This document shows, one piece after another, positions 23,711-35,775 of a stretch of DNA of 64,000 nucleotides. The notes under the pieces were generated by a model. It was not told the DNA's origin, made no database searches, and was given only the letters and a program-made list of their open reading frames with translations. The stretch comes from Bos javanicus. Its lineage: Eukaryota; Chordata; Mammalia; Artiodactyla; Bovidae. A program made the translations under genes and the position numbers. Every line of letters starts with the position of its first letter. Position 1 is the stretch's first letter. The stretch lies in the NCBI RefSeq assembly GCF_032452875.1, contig NC_083881.1, forward strand, positions 60,209,689 to 60,273,688. Reading direction: 5' to 3'.

Positions 23711-23964
23711 TAATGTTTAGAATAATTTAGTACACTGAAATTCAAAAGTAAAGTCTAACAACTTATTTTTTACTTGAACTATTTCAAAGATTTAAGATAA
23801 ATACTAAAGTTGATATGCTTAGAAATACATTAGTAACATGCAAGATTAAAATAAGTCATTGAAATGAAGTTAATATTTCTACCTGCCTTGAGAGAAAACC
23901 TCTTCACAGCTGAATTTTACAGTGCTTAAAAATCCATATCATTTTCTTTAAATAGTGACTCATT

Positions 23965-24300
23965 CTTTTTTTTAAATTTTTTTAGTTTATTTGGAGTATA
24001 CCCAGTTAACAATGTTATGAAAGTTTCAGGTGGACGGCAAAGGGATTCAACCATATATATTTATGTATCCATTCTCCCCCAAACTCCCCTCCCATATAGT
24101 CATTCTTTATTAATGTTGCTGAATTCTTTAAATTTTTGTTAGCAATTTTTTATTGAAGTGTAGTTTATTTACAGTGTTGTCTTAGTTTCCAGTATACAGC
24201 AAAGTGATTCAGTTATATACATAGTTATATACATTCTTTTTCATATTTTTTTCCGTAATAGGTTATTACAAGATGTTGAATGTAGTTCCTGGCACTTGCT
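23965..24300 (-). mobile_element. Two L1 3'-end scraps
   Basis: Two successive stretches (about 23965-24095 and 24130-24300) follow the antisense L1 3' terminus, with the block 'cagcaaagtgattcagttat' or its variant. Both are short and diverged. Confidence 0.55.
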
Positions 24301-24457
24301 TTTTAAATTTCTTTTTCAATTCTTAAAGTTGTGCCAGGGTTCATAAGGCCATAAAGGTTTATACATTTAAAATGTAAATTCATCATGAAATAATTCTAAA
24401 AATTGTTCCCAGTATCAGAATTAAGAAAAATTGTTGGACATTGTTTTCCCAGTGATT

Positions 24458-24644
24458 GAAAGTGAAAGTCGCTCAGTTGTGTCTGACTCTTTGCAGCTCC
24501 ATGGGATAGTCCATGGAATTCTCCAGGCCAGAATACTTGAGTGGGTAGCTGTTTCCTTCTCCAGCGGATCTTCCCAACCTAGGGATCAAACCCAGGTCTC
24601 CTGCTTTGCAGGCGGCTTCTTTCCCAGCTGAGCCACCAGGGAAG
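24458..24644 (-). mobile_element. Bov-tA SINE with target-site duplication
   Basis: Minus-strand Bov-tA with a perfect 10-bp flank cccagtgatt at 24448-24457 and 24645-24654. Confidence 0.92.
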
Positions 24645-24879
24645 CCCAGTGATTAATTCCATTCAAAATGAAAGTCCATTTCCTTTTTGGTAAATGAGAT
24701 TTCTGATTGCAATCTGTCACCTTATTTGAGTCTTTTTAGGAAATCTTTGTGAGAATTTATAGTTTTAAAACATTTCTCTGGATAGAATTTGCTAAGTAAA
24801 TAATTCAGAATTTCCACTGGTTAAAATTCTGTGTGCAACATAGGAAGAACCTACATTGTGGCTTTTTCATAATATATTG

Positions 24880-25640
24880 TTGGTCCTGCCATGGGGAAGG
24901 GTTCTTTTTAGGGAGGAATTCAGAGAATGGTTAATTCCACGCATGCCCGTCTACCATCTGTCACCCACCACCAGTATACCTTGAGGGTACCTTCAAGAGT
25001 TTGGTCAACTGTGAGTTACAAGGAGCATAGTCCACATATGATAGCCCTCACTTCTAACACCAATTATAATAATTGTAAGTTCAAGGGCTCCCAAAACCAT
25101 CCTCAGGTTGATAATTCACTAGAAAGCCTCAGAGCTCAATGAAAGCTGTTACATACCATGGTGTAATTTTTATTGCTGGGAAAGGACCCAAATTAAATCA
25201 GCCTCAGGAGAATACCAAGCATTAACCCTTCCAATTGTCTTTTCCCCGTAATGTCAGGACAGTGTAACTCTCTAAACACCAGTGAATGGCAATATGCATG
25301 AAACATTGCCATCCAGGGAAGCTCACCCAAACCTGGTGTCCAAGGATTTTATAGGAGCTCCATCACATAGGCACAGTTCATCGCACACGTGACTGATCCC
25401 GGTCTCTAGCCCTTCAGAGATTGACTGATTCTGCTGATTGAAAGCCCTCACCCTGCATCACATTTGTGTGGCTCAGAGCCTCCACCTGAAACACACTGTT
25501 ACTCTCTGGCTGGCCCAAGGCTCCACGCAATGACACTTCCATCAAAGGTGACATTCCAGGGATTGAGATCTCTTCCCAGAAGTAAAGGGCAAAGGTCAGA
25601 CTTCACTTAGGGTAAAATTTCATTAACTCCCCATAACAGC
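24880..25640 (-). repeat. Old LTR-like repeat (family not assigned)
   Basis: The sequence (for example 'ctagaaagcctcagagctca' and 'agggattgagatctcttccc') resembles antisense copies of an ancient endogenous-retrovirus LTR seen widely in mammals. I cannot assign the family by eye, no clear terminal TG...CA pair is seen, and no viral coding region is present. Confidence 0.4.
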
Positions 25641-27451
25641 TTTCCTCTTGGGTTATAATTTACCCTGAGAATTTTGATTCAAAAAAGTTTTAAAATAAAA
25701 CATGTTTGTAAACTAGATTTTATTCAGTTAATGAGATTAAATTCTCAAGTTTGAAACTTTTGTTAATTAAGTATCAAGTATCTATATTAGTTCTTAAAAA
25801 GAATTATTTTCTGAATTACCATCTCATTCAAAATAGCGATCCTTTCTGAGGCATGCTTGCTTTCTTCTTCTTCATAAACTGAAGAAGTATATGAAATTAT
25901 TCCTAAAACAATCATGAGATCCCCTTGTAGAACTGAATGGGCAGTCATTTAATTAAACAGACTTTGAAATGAGTAGAGAACTTCATCTCACTGTGGCAGA
26001 CTGTATTGTTAAAGTCGGCTTTGAAGTGTGCTGAAGGCGTTGTGGATCTCAGCTGCCTAAGAGGGGAGGATAGCTGAAGAGCCTGTATTCCTTGCTGGAT
26101 TTAATGACAGTGCTCACACAAAGCCTTAGAACTTGAGCCAGATGAGGAGAACCAGATCTCTGGAGTTCATAGGGATGTGAACCACTTTTGGTTTATATTC
26201 ATAATTGGTGAAAAATCTTACTGGCATACTAAATTTATATATGCTGATATTCAGATTTCTTATTGACAGTCTGTTCTTTATTAAGGCAAGACTATGAGAT
26301 ATTCCTATGATAGTAGCTTCTTAGCTTTCTGTGAATTATATTTCAGGAATTATGTTCAAAAAGTCTATATGGAAATCACAAATAAATGCAGTACCAGTCA
26401 CAGAGAGAGATGGAGAACATACTATCACATTTTCTTATTCTCTTCCCTTCTTTTCTTCTGTGAGGAGGAGGGGCAAGAGTCATTCATTTTGGCAGATAGA
26501 AGCTGCCATTTGAAAGGGAGTATATCAACTTACCATTGTTTCTTGGATATACTATGTTTTAAAAATACTAAATGCCAGATTGATGAAAGCTGTGTTTGTT
26601 CCAAGTTTGATTACTCCTTTTTATAACCACTAGATGGAGCTTAAAGACTATTTTTATAACAGTAGCTTGTTGGGTTTTTGTGTTTTTTTAAATAATTGAT
26701 AGTCATTCATCTACAAAAAAAGTAAGTTTTTCTTTCAGTTGAACAATATGGTCACCTCCCAAATGCACTAGTTCTAAATCATCAGTTTTCAAAGAATAAG
26801 GTTATAATTTATGTTTAACATGACAATAAGACTTAAATCTTTTAAGACTGAGAAGAAACCTAAATGTATCAGATACCATTGACTAGTGCTATAAACAAAT
26901 TATTTTCTTTGACTTTCTGTTTTCTGTGCTGCATTACAAATATAATAATTCCTCTGTTTATGGTAATATAAATAAATTCTCAGTATCTACTCATCCAACA
27001 AATCCTTGGTTTTGACCTTGTAAATCAAGTCTGATTTGTTCTCTTCTAAACAAACAGATAAACAGCCTGGTTTTCACACTCCTGTAAGTCATTTAGAGAA
27101 TTATGGTAGAGATTTTTCTATGCTCCTAGCTAAAGAAGTATCAAATAATTTCATTTTCATCTTTGATACATTTCTAGGATTGGATTACTGTGTGAAGTTT
27201 TAAAACAAAATTGCTGTTGTGATTGACATTATCATTTTAAAGTTCATATATAAAGTATCAAGAAAATCTTAAACACAGTGAACAGTGGTTCCAGTTATAG
27301 GTTAGTTTCTGGAGTGGGATGAACCTGTATTAATGAGAGAATTTAATTTATCTTTCATAGACCCTGACAATGAGTAATAGAATTTTTACCCACAACACAG
27401 TTTTAATACCTTGTTTTCAGCTGTCTTAAGATTTTTTTTTTTTTTTTGCAG

Positions 27452-28318
27452 GCATCTGTTTTGGAAAACCTGAGACTGGCTGTACGGTCTCAGCTTGGAT
27501 TTACTTCCATCAGACTCCCTATGGCAGGCAGATCCAGCAACATCTGGAATCGTATTTTTAATTTTGCAAGGTCACGCCATTCAGGGTCATTGGCTCTGGT
27601 CTCAGCAGATGGAGATGAGGTTGTCCCTAGCCAGAGTACCAGCAGAGAACCTGAAAGAAATCATACTCACAGAAGTCTGTTTTCCGTGGAGTCTGACGAC
27701 ACAGACACAGAAAATGAGAGAAGAGATACGGCAGGAGCATCGGGTGGGGTTACAGCTCCTTTGCCCCAAAAAGTCCCTCCCACGACAGCTGTAGAAGCAA
27801 CGGTGGGAGCAAGTGGAAGTTCCTCCACTCAGAGCACCCGAGGGGGTCACACAGAGACCGGACGGGATGTGACCAGCGTGGAACCCCCCAGTGTGAGTCC
27901 AGCACGGCACCAGCTCACAAGTGCGCTAAGTCGAATGACTCAGGGGCTACGCTGGGTACGTTTTACATTAGGGCGATCAAGCTCTTCGAATCAGAACCAG
28001 AGCCCTTTGAGACAGCTTGATAATGGGGTAAATGGAAGAGAAGAAGATGATGATGTCGAAATGCTAATTCCAGTTTCTGAAGGAGCTTCAGACTTTGATG
28101 TGAATGACTGCTCCAGACCGCTTCTTGATCTTGCCTCCGATCAAGGGCAAGGGTTCAGACAACCATATAGTGGAACAAATCCTGGAGTGAGGCCAAGTAG
28201 TCGTGATGGCCCTTGTGAGCGCTGTGGTATTGTCCACACTGCCCAGATCCCGGACTCTTGCTTAGAAGCAACGCTGAAAACTGAAACAAGTGATGATGAA
28301 GCTTTGTTACTTTGTTAG
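27452..28318 (+). CDS. LRP12: LRP12 last coding exon: most of the cytoplasmic tail and stop
   Basis: The acceptor TTTTGCAG ends at 27451; the exon starts on a full codon (ASVLENLRLAVRSQLGF) and runs 288 residues to TAG at 28316-28318. The tail is long, serine/threonine-rich and acidic, with SFSVESDDTDTENE-type patches and no catalytic domain. Two sorting-type motifs are visible: DVEMLI, fitting [DE]xxxL[LI], and DEALL one leucine before the C-terminal Cys, fitting the DxxLL signal bound by GGA adaptors. A Cys pair (GPCERCGIVH) precedes the C-terminus. With the upstream exons the total is 814 residues, agreeing with residues 46-859 of human LRP12 as remembered. The upstream in-frame ATG at 27446 is intronic. 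Confidence 0.98.
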   Translation, partial: ASVLENLRLAVRSQLGFTSIRLPMAGRSSNIWNRIFNFARSRHSGSLALVSADGDEVVPSQSTSREPERNHTHRSLFSVESDDTDTENERRDTAGASGGVTAPLPQKVPPTTAVEATVGASGSSSTQSTRGGHTETGRDVTSVEPPSVSPARHQLTSALSRMTQGLRWVRFTLGRSSSSNQNQSPLRQLDNGVNGREEDDDVEMLIPVSEGASDFDVNDCSRPLLDLASDQGQGFRQPYSGTNPGVRPSSRDGPCERCGIVHTAQIPDSCLEATLKTETSDDEALLLC

Positions 28319-29750
28319 GTACGGATCCCATCAGGGAGCTTGGGTACAAGTTGGAGCAATATCCATTCATTGTTTTGTAACTTTACAATTAAACTAGTTT
28401 TCATTTAAAAAGAAAAAAAAAGATGCAGGGTGATTTCTTATTATCATATGTTAGCCTGCATGGTTAAATTAAACAACTGTAACTCTATGAACTTTAGAGT
28501 TTACTATTTTAGCAGCTAAAAATGCATTATGTATTCAGATTGTTCAGTAATGTTTTTCCATTTGTTTCTAATTGTTTTCATTCTGGTACTGTGGTTAGCA
28601 GTAGAGATATGGCTGCTGAAACTCATTTGACTGTCAGTTTATCTATCCTATGTTAAAATATTTCTTTGTTCAGAATAATACCTTCTTTTAATTAAACCCT
28701 TTATGCTTTTGCCAACACATCTCGTAAGTTAATATACTAGATGTTAAGATTGTTGATATAAAAAGTAAAAATTCCTTATACTCATCTATTTTTATTTATA
28801 TAACATTTGTCTAAGCATTATTGTATTTCATCATAACATGAGCTTGTCAAAGGGAAAAAAAAACTTTGTCTAAAATTTTTTCTCTCATGTTTGACATGCA
28901 ATGATGTGAAATTTAGATAGTTAGATAAATTAATGGCAAAAAACAAAACTCTTTTATAGGTTTTCTAATGTTGACTTTAATATTCTAATATGGTACAGAC
29001 CAAATGGTAAAAATCCCAAGTCATTTCTTTTTCATCTCTATTTAAGGACAAATTAAGCAGATGAAGATATTCTACTATGCATTAAATCTTGAACTTGATG
29101 TGTACAAAAACTGTACAAGATAAGTTCCAACTGGTAATGTCTTTCCCTGATACAGGGTTATGCTTGTATTGGACCCTAGGGATTTGCACTAAAAATCATA
29201 TTAAGGTCTCAGATGAGTTTAGTGCAGAAGCACTATCACTTTAAATACTATTATTTGCTATCATGATGACTATATTTCCATAGCTTTTTGGGGGGTTGAG
29301 GGGGCATTTTTATTACAACTTGAGGTTGCTTTGCTGGTTTCATATTTATTTGTTGTATTTAAAGACTGCATTCTTGTAAGAAAGTGATTTTTTTCAATAT
29401 ATTTTATTCATGAGGGGAGGATCATGCTACATGAAAAGCAAATTAAGAAGTCATTCAGATCACCTCCCTTTTTAAAGTAAAGTGAATTGCAAAACCCCGC
29501 ATATTTTTTTATTGTCAGTTCCCATTTATTTATTTTTTAGCTGTCTGTTTTAGTAGCTTAATGATTGAGTATGAAAAATGTATTTGTGTGTGATTATTGC
29601 TATTTATTAAATTTTAAATACTTTGCTGAATGTCATTTTAAAGCATGTTTGCGGTCTTGTGTATTTGTCGTGTTATGCTGTCAGGAAGAACTGACTGAAA
29701 TGTTTTAATATGTATCAAAAATTAAAATTACTTTTTTTGTATTGCCTTGA
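28319..29750 (+). other. LRP12: LRP12 3' untranslated region
   Basis: AT-rich, repeat-poor sequence follows the LRP12 stop without a splice signal that I would trust. The end is inferred from the ATTAAA at 29721-29726 followed by a T/G-rich stretch; an earlier, weaker candidate is the attaaa near 28388. Several ATTTA pentamers (for example near 29344 and 29524) could act as AU-rich stability elements; that is inference. Confidence 0.75.
29721..29726 (+). terminator. LRP12: Putative LRP12 poly(A) signal (ATTAAA)
   Basis: The common variant hexamer ATTAAA is followed by 'ctttttttgtattg', a plausible downstream U/GU-rich element. Cleavage is expected about 15-25 bases downstream. Confidence 0.55.
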
Positions 29751-30430
29751 GGTACTTTTTAACTTGAAGTTGCTGTTTATTTTTATTTGGTGTGTATACA
29801 AATTCAGGCCATGAAATATGCAGTATGTCTAGAAGAAAAGTTAAAGGGAGATAGTCTTTCTTAACTCTCTTATCATAAAGTAGTAGCTTATACCAGTTCT
29901 CAAGGGTAAAAATCCCTAAGGATCTGAATATTATTTTGCCCTTGAAAAAATTGATGTATCTTAGAAGATTCAGTAACTCTAGCAGTTCTCTTTTTATATT
30001 ATTTTCAGACATTTTAAACTCCTACGCAATATTTTACTGTCAGAATTTGGGTTACCAAATTAACCTTGTTTGGGTCCTACTAATTATATACTATTATGTA
30101 TAGGTTTTTTGTTTTTGTTTTCTGGCATGTGTTTTTAATTTCTTTGTTTAAATTAACTAATACATCTTCTTGGTTTAAACATTAAAAAAATCAAGTCTGT
30201 CTCCTACTCCTGACACTCATCTTTTAGTTCCCTTTCAAAGAAAAAGGTACAAACACTACATTCTTGTATACCCCCCAGAAACACCATAAACAGACATAAA
30301 TGTATCCATGTGTATAAATGCTATATGGTATAATATAAATTGTAACATACTATGCATTCTCTTCTGCACTTATTTTCAAAGGCAAGGTATATCTACTACT
30401 GTTTGAAGGTTAAAAGTAAAGTTGGGTATT
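29751..30430. other. Intergenic sequence after LRP12
   Basis: AT-rich DNA with no gene or repeat that I can name confidently. Confidence 0.6.
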
Positions 30431-30439
30431 TCTGTTTTT

Positions 30440-33010
30440 TGACTTTTCACGTTTAAACACTTGATCTGTCTTGAATTTAAGGCTCCACTTTTTTTCCCCT
30501 AGGTAACTACCTAGTTACTGCAAGACTGTTTATTAAATCTGTCCTTTCCTCACTTTTGCAAATGACCCTTTTATCATATTGCAGATTTTCATATTGTGTG
30601 GATATGTTTCTAGACTCCCATTCCATTCTCTTCAACTGACCTGCCTTTCTTTTTTTGTACCAGTCTTCCACTGTTTTAATAACTGTAATTTTTAAGTATT
30701 CCAATATTCTTGCTTATTCTTCCAGTTGAACTTTAGAACCAACTCTTATGTTCCACCAAACAAACCCATAGGACTTTTTTTTTTTTTTTTGACAGTTTTA
30801 TAGATCAGCTTGGGGAAATTTGACATCATTATCATGTTAAAAATTCTGTCTAAACCATCCAAAAATGGCTCCCATTTGTTCAAGTCTTTTTGTTGTTTCC
30901 TTTGAAGATGCTTCACGTTTTACTTTACTGAGATCTTGTAATGTTCTTCAAGAGTTCTAAGAAATTTTATTATTTTTGTTACCATTATTAAGGAAGTCCT
31001 TTTGATTTATAATTTAGTCTTATTTTAGTATATACAAAAGGTAAAATGTTTTCTACTCAGCTACCAGACTCTGATTTTCTTATGGTTTCTAATAGTACTT
31101 CACTTAATATTTTTGTGTTTTCCATTTATACAGTCATGTCTTCCAGTTTGCATACCTCTTTTTATGTCTTGCTTGCATTGTCTAGTATTTCTAGAATAAT
31201 GTTAAAATATATTGGCTACAATGAACTGGGTTGAGATATATACATTTAGTTAATCATATTAAGGAGTATCTGTTGACCCCTGTTTTTTAAAAAAATTAGT
31301 CAAGGTTGCATGTTGAATTTTATCACATGCCTTTTCATTTTCTATGGAGATGATCATATGATTTTTCTCCTTTGACCTTTTAATATGAATTTTATTAATA
31401 TATTTTGTACCATCCTTAAATTCCTGAAATAAACTCTACTTGACCATATGTATTACTCTTTCAATGTATTTCCAGATTATTCCATATTTTATTTAGATTT
31501 GCATCTGTATTCATCAGTGCAATTAGTCATGTGTGTGTGTGTGCATGCACCTTTGAGCACTACCTTTAAGAAGCTTTGTTATTGATTTTATGCTGGTAAA
31601 TTGGAAATATTTTTCTTTCTCCTGAGTTCTGGAACAGTTTGCATAACAATGGAATTTTCCTTAAGATTTCAGTGAAATTACCTGGTGCTGGTCAATGTTT
31701 GGCAAATAGCTCTTTAACAGCTCTTTTGGTATTTATGGTAACTGGTGTGTGTAGTTTCTGTGTCTTAGCTAGGACCATCAACCATCCATATTGTCCAGGT
31801 TTTCAAGTTCATTTCCCAGTGGTGAGCAGAGTTACCCCTTCCTCTTTTGTGTGTGTGGCTCTTTCCCCTGAGTATGTATTATGCTTGCTCCCTTATTTTC
31901 TTAATTAAGATAGCTAGTAGTTGGCCTAATTTGCTGTTTTTGTTTGCTTGTTTCACCCCAAGTGGTATGCTTTGAGTGTCTCTTTTATTATTTTTCTGTT
32001 TTCCAATTAATTGATTTCCTTAAATAAATGTCCTACTTTTTGCTTTCCTTATTTTGTTGTTGTTTTTTTAACTCCTTGTTAGCATTCAATTTAATCGTTT
32101 TTATATTTTCTTAATTATTAATATGAGATTTAATTCTGTTCAGTTCAGTCACTCAGTGTGTCCAACTCTTTGCAACCCCATGAACTGCAGCACGCCAGGC
32201 CTCCCTGTCCATCACGAACTACCAGAGTTTACCTAAACTCATGGCCATTAAGTTGATGATGCCATCCAGCCATCTCATCCTCTGTTGTCCCCTTTTCCTC
32301 CTGCCCTCAATCTTTCCCAGCATCAGGGTCTTTTCAGATGAGTCAGCTCTTCGCATGAGGTGGCCAAAGTATTGGAGTTTCAGCTTCAGCATCAGTCCTT
32401 CCAATGAACACCCAGGACTGATCTCCTTTAGGATGGACTGGTTGGATCTCCTTGCAATCCAAGGGACTCTCAAGGGTCTTCTCCAACACCACAGTTCAAA
32501 AGCATCAATTCTTCTGCACTCAGCCTTCTTTATAGTCCAACTCTCACATCCATACATGACTACTGGAAAATCCATAGCCCTGACTAGATGGACCTTTGTT
32601 GACAAAGTAATGTCTGCTTTTTAATACGCTGTCTAGATTGGTCATAACTTAATTCTGAGCACTGCTTAAATAGGCCAAAACACTTAGGTGTATTAGTGTT
32701 GTCATTACTTTTATATTCCAGGTGTTCTGTTTTTATTTCCTCCTTAACCCACAAGTTGTATAAAAGAAGCCTTTTTTCCTTTTTTTGCTATGTATTGTTT
32801 TTTGTTTTACCAAATAATAGCAGATTCGGTGTGGGTATTGGTACTGTTTTCTGATTGCTTTATTCTCATTTTTTTTTTTTTTTGGCATCAGAATCAGAGA
32901 ATGTTATGTGTATTATATTTTCTGTGGGGAGTTTATTATCTTTCCTTAACTTTTAATATACAGGATCATTTTTTTTGACGTATATTCCCTGTTTACAGGA
33001 TGTAGATTTT
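30440..33010 (-). mobile_element. Degenerate L1/HAL1-like ORF2 sequence (antisense), split by BovB
   Basis: The T-rich strand follows antisense L1 ORF2: 'ttttatcacatgccttttca' then 'tggagatgatcatatgattt', and further right 'ccttaacccacaagttgtat'. It is old and frame-broken. A BovB (32139-32648) interrupts it. Confidence 0.65.
32139..32648 (-). mobile_element. BovB 3' fragment with target-site duplication
   Basis: It starts ttcagttcagtcactcag and reads on the minus strand as the BovB C-terminal RT region (VVMYGCESWTIKKAECRR, CSLEGLMLKLKLQYF). It is flanked by a perfect 9-bp ttaattctg at 32130-32138 and 32649-32657, inside old L1. Confidence 0.92.
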
Positions 33011-33029
33011 ATTAGATATTACTCAGTAT

Positions 33030-33770
33030 ATCATGTACCATTTAGATCTCCCCTGTACTCTGTCTTATCAGTCTGTCCGTCAGAGCTCCAGTGTTGGTAT
33101 GAAGGAAGAGGGGCAACCACAGGGCTGTGTCACACAGGCTCAGAGGTCGCAGCCCCGCCTGAGCTCATGTCACTCACTAGGACTGAGAACATAAGCACGT
33201 GATGAGGGGAGTCTTCCAGCAAGACGTTGGGGTTTCAGCTGCTACTACTGCTTACCACTGTCATCCACTGTTAAGCTGGAAATAAGTGCATACGACGTTT
33301 AGAATAAAGGGAAAAAGAGCAGAGTGAATTCACTAGGTGTTCATTGAGTCTCTACCACAGACCCAGCGATGCTGCGGTGACCTGCCTGCTGCTCGCCACT
33401 CAAGTTGCTTGGCCATTCCCGCACCCTTCCTCCTGAGTTCCAGGGAGAAAAGGACTGCAGTCTGACCCATTTTACTCAAGTGGGCCCCTGTTTAAAAACT
33501 GATGGACATCTCTGCACAAGCTTCTTAGGACCTACTCTCAGAAGGGCCAAAATAACACTTCTACCGTATTCTGTTGGTCAAACAAACCACTAAAACCAAC
33601 CCAGATTCCACAGAAAGACAAATAGACTCCACTCCATAGTAGACATAGCCAAGAATGTGTGACATCTGTAATCCATCTCAGGAGAGTACCTGATGCGTAA
33701 GAAACACCAAATTGCCAGAATTAATATCAAGCAGAAAAACAGTGCTACAGTCCCAGTAAGGGTCACTTGT
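33030..33770. other. Intergenic stretch without recognised feature
   Basis: Mixed-composition DNA with short ORFs only; nothing I can assign to a gene or repeat family. Confidence 0.5.
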
Positions 33771-33772
33771 GA

Positions 33773-34065
33773 ACTTCCCTGGTGGTCTAGTGGTTGGGAG
33801 TCTGCCAGTGCCAGGGACACACTTCTGATCCCTGGTCCAGGAAGATCCCACATGCTGCAGGGCAACTAAGCCCACTCACCACAACTACTGAGCCCACACA
33901 CCACCACTACTGAATCCAGTGCTCCAAAACAAGCCACTGCAGTGAGTGAGACGCCCACACTCCGAAACCCAGAGTAGCCTCCCCTCACTGCAACTAGAGA
34001 AAGCCCATGTGCAGCACAGAACACCCAGGGCAGCCAAGAATAAATAATGTTTTAAAAAAACATTT
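33773..34065 (+). mobile_element. CHR-type tRNA-derived SINE, near full length
   Basis: Head 'cttccctggtggtctagtgg' and box-B-like 'cttctgatccctggtc', then the body (ggcaactaagcccactcacc ... gccaagaataaataatg) ending in an A-rich tail. Confidence 0.85.
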
Positions 34066-34278
34066 GCTAAAAGGATATCACATTAACTCATCTCCTCTGT
34101 CATATGTCAAGTACATTAATTGTGCATATCTTGGTTATTAGAAATACAACAATTAGCCTTAGTATATTTGGATGAGAAATCACAGCACTGGTGCAAATTT
34201 AGATAAGCACATTTAGGCAGTATGAATGTTAATGTTATTAATATTTTTCAACTAAGTTTATATGTTATTGTAACCTAT

Positions 34279-34458
34279 GGCTTCCTTCATAGCTCAGTCG
34301 GTAAAGATTCCACCTGCAATGCAGGAGACCTGGGTTCAGTTCCTGGGTTGGGAAGATCCCCTGGAGAAGGAAATGGCAACCCACCCCAGTATTCTTGCCT
34401 GGAGAATTCCATAAACAGAGGAGCCTGGCGGGCTACAGTCCATGGACTCGCAAGAGTC
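34279..34458 (+). mobile_element. Bov-tA SINE
   Basis: Head 'ggcttccttcatagctcagt', box-B-like 'gggttcagttcctggg', then the Bov-A body up to 'atggactcgcaagagtc'. Confidence 0.88.
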
Positions 34459-34477
34459 TATAACATATTTTTTTTAT

Positions 34478-34690
34478 TTTTAGAGGCAATGTTGTGGATA
34501 AAAACAGCCACATTGCCTGCCCTACTCCTTCCTATCATGCAATCTTCAGTAAGTCCCTTAATCGCTCTGCACTTTAGATCTTCATCTATCAATGGGGATG
34601 ACGGGCCTCTTGGAATATTACTGTATGTAAAGCTCTTGAAGCAGTGCCTGGCTCATCGTAAGGACTACATCTTTGCTGTTACTGTCATTG
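34478..34690 (+). repeat. MIR-like SINE
   Basis: Order of MIR blocks: 'cagtaagtcccttaatcgct', then 'ttcatctatcaatggggatg', then 'gcagtgcctggctcatcgta'. Confidence 0.65.
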
Positions 34691-35073
34691 AATGTTAAAC
34701 AGAAAACATCTCTGAAGCTTGAATTAGATGAGATCTTGTATGTGAAAGGTCCAGAAATACTCATGGTTTCTGAAGATCATGAAGATGTGCTTCCTGGGTG
34801 CTTCTGAGGGCAACCACTTCCCCTGGGATCATGAACGTGAACCAGCAACCCAGAATAAACATCAGAATGGGAGCAAGAAAAGGGGAAAAGAAACCATAGC
34901 AGCCCATTTGTGATGAGTTCAAGGGAGTTCCAAGACCCAAGAGACAGGACCTTGCTGAGCCTGGGATCTGAGGAAATTGCCATAGTGACTGAATCTGGAG
35001 AAGGGTCTTCAGGGGTCTCCTAGAACAGCAGTAATTTTAGATCACTTAGTCCCCTGTAGAAAGGATAATTAGT

Positions 35074-35272
35074 GGCTTCCCTGATGGCTCAGGTGGTAGA
35101 GAATCTGCAATGCAGGAGACCCAGGTTTGATCCCTGGGTCCCTCCTCCCTGGAGGAGGGCATGGCAACCCACTTCAGTATTCTTGCCTGGAGAATCCCAT
35201 GGACAGAGGAGCATGGCAGGCTACAGTCCATGGGGGTCACAGAGAATCAGACACGACTGAGCAACTAACTCT
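35074..35272 (+). mobile_element. Bov-tA SINE
   Basis: Head 'ggcttccctgatggctcagg', then the Bov-A body with 'cagacacgactgagcaacta' and a short ctttcactt-type tail. It has a small internal expansion (ccctcctccctgg). Confidence 0.9.
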
Positions 35273-35775
35273 TTCACTTCACTTTCAGTCCCCTCACTGG
35301 AGCAAATGTGTGTACTCAACATCCAGAAGGAGAGAAGCCTCCTTCTGAGGGTTTGGGGAAAGAATAAAACAGGCCACTTGTCTCTGAGCAACTGCACCAG
35401 CCTTGGCCTGACTCCTTTGACTTCCTGTTCCATGAAGCAAGTGTGGTAGGAGTCTCACTCACCCATGGAGAATGACATTCCTAACTCCCCGACAGGTTCT
35501 GAAGTTGAGAATAACAACAGTGGTTGGGAAGATTATGTGAGACAATGTATGTAAAAGCCAGTTAGAATAGTGACTGTGAAGTGCAGTGTGAGTGCTCCAC
35601 AAACAATAAAGGAGGCTACATGATCATGTCTTCCAGCACCAGCTGTTTATATCTTGGACTTTCCTATAAGCTTTTGTTTGAAAAAAGTGGTTTGAGAATT
35701 AATAAACTTTGGAAACCAGTGCTAGAACATGACAAGAGTAATTTGCCCTAATTTAGGGCACGCATGGTTTGTTGT

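Larger units (their letters stand above)
22544..27451 (+). other. LRP12: LRP12 intron (4,908 bp)
   Basis: GT at 22544; AG at 27450-27451 preceded by a 16-base T run. Four bovid SINEs occupy 22766-24644, two of them sharing a target site. L1 3'-end scraps lie at about 23965-24300 and an old LTR-like stretch at about 24880-25640. 25640-27430 looks unique; the 110-residue ORF at 26294-26626 has no recognisable family and no splice context, so I do not call it. Confidence 0.88.

Noticed and set aside
26294..26626. 110-residue open frame in an LRP12 intron
   Set aside because: No family resemblance, no splice context and composition like the surrounding intron.
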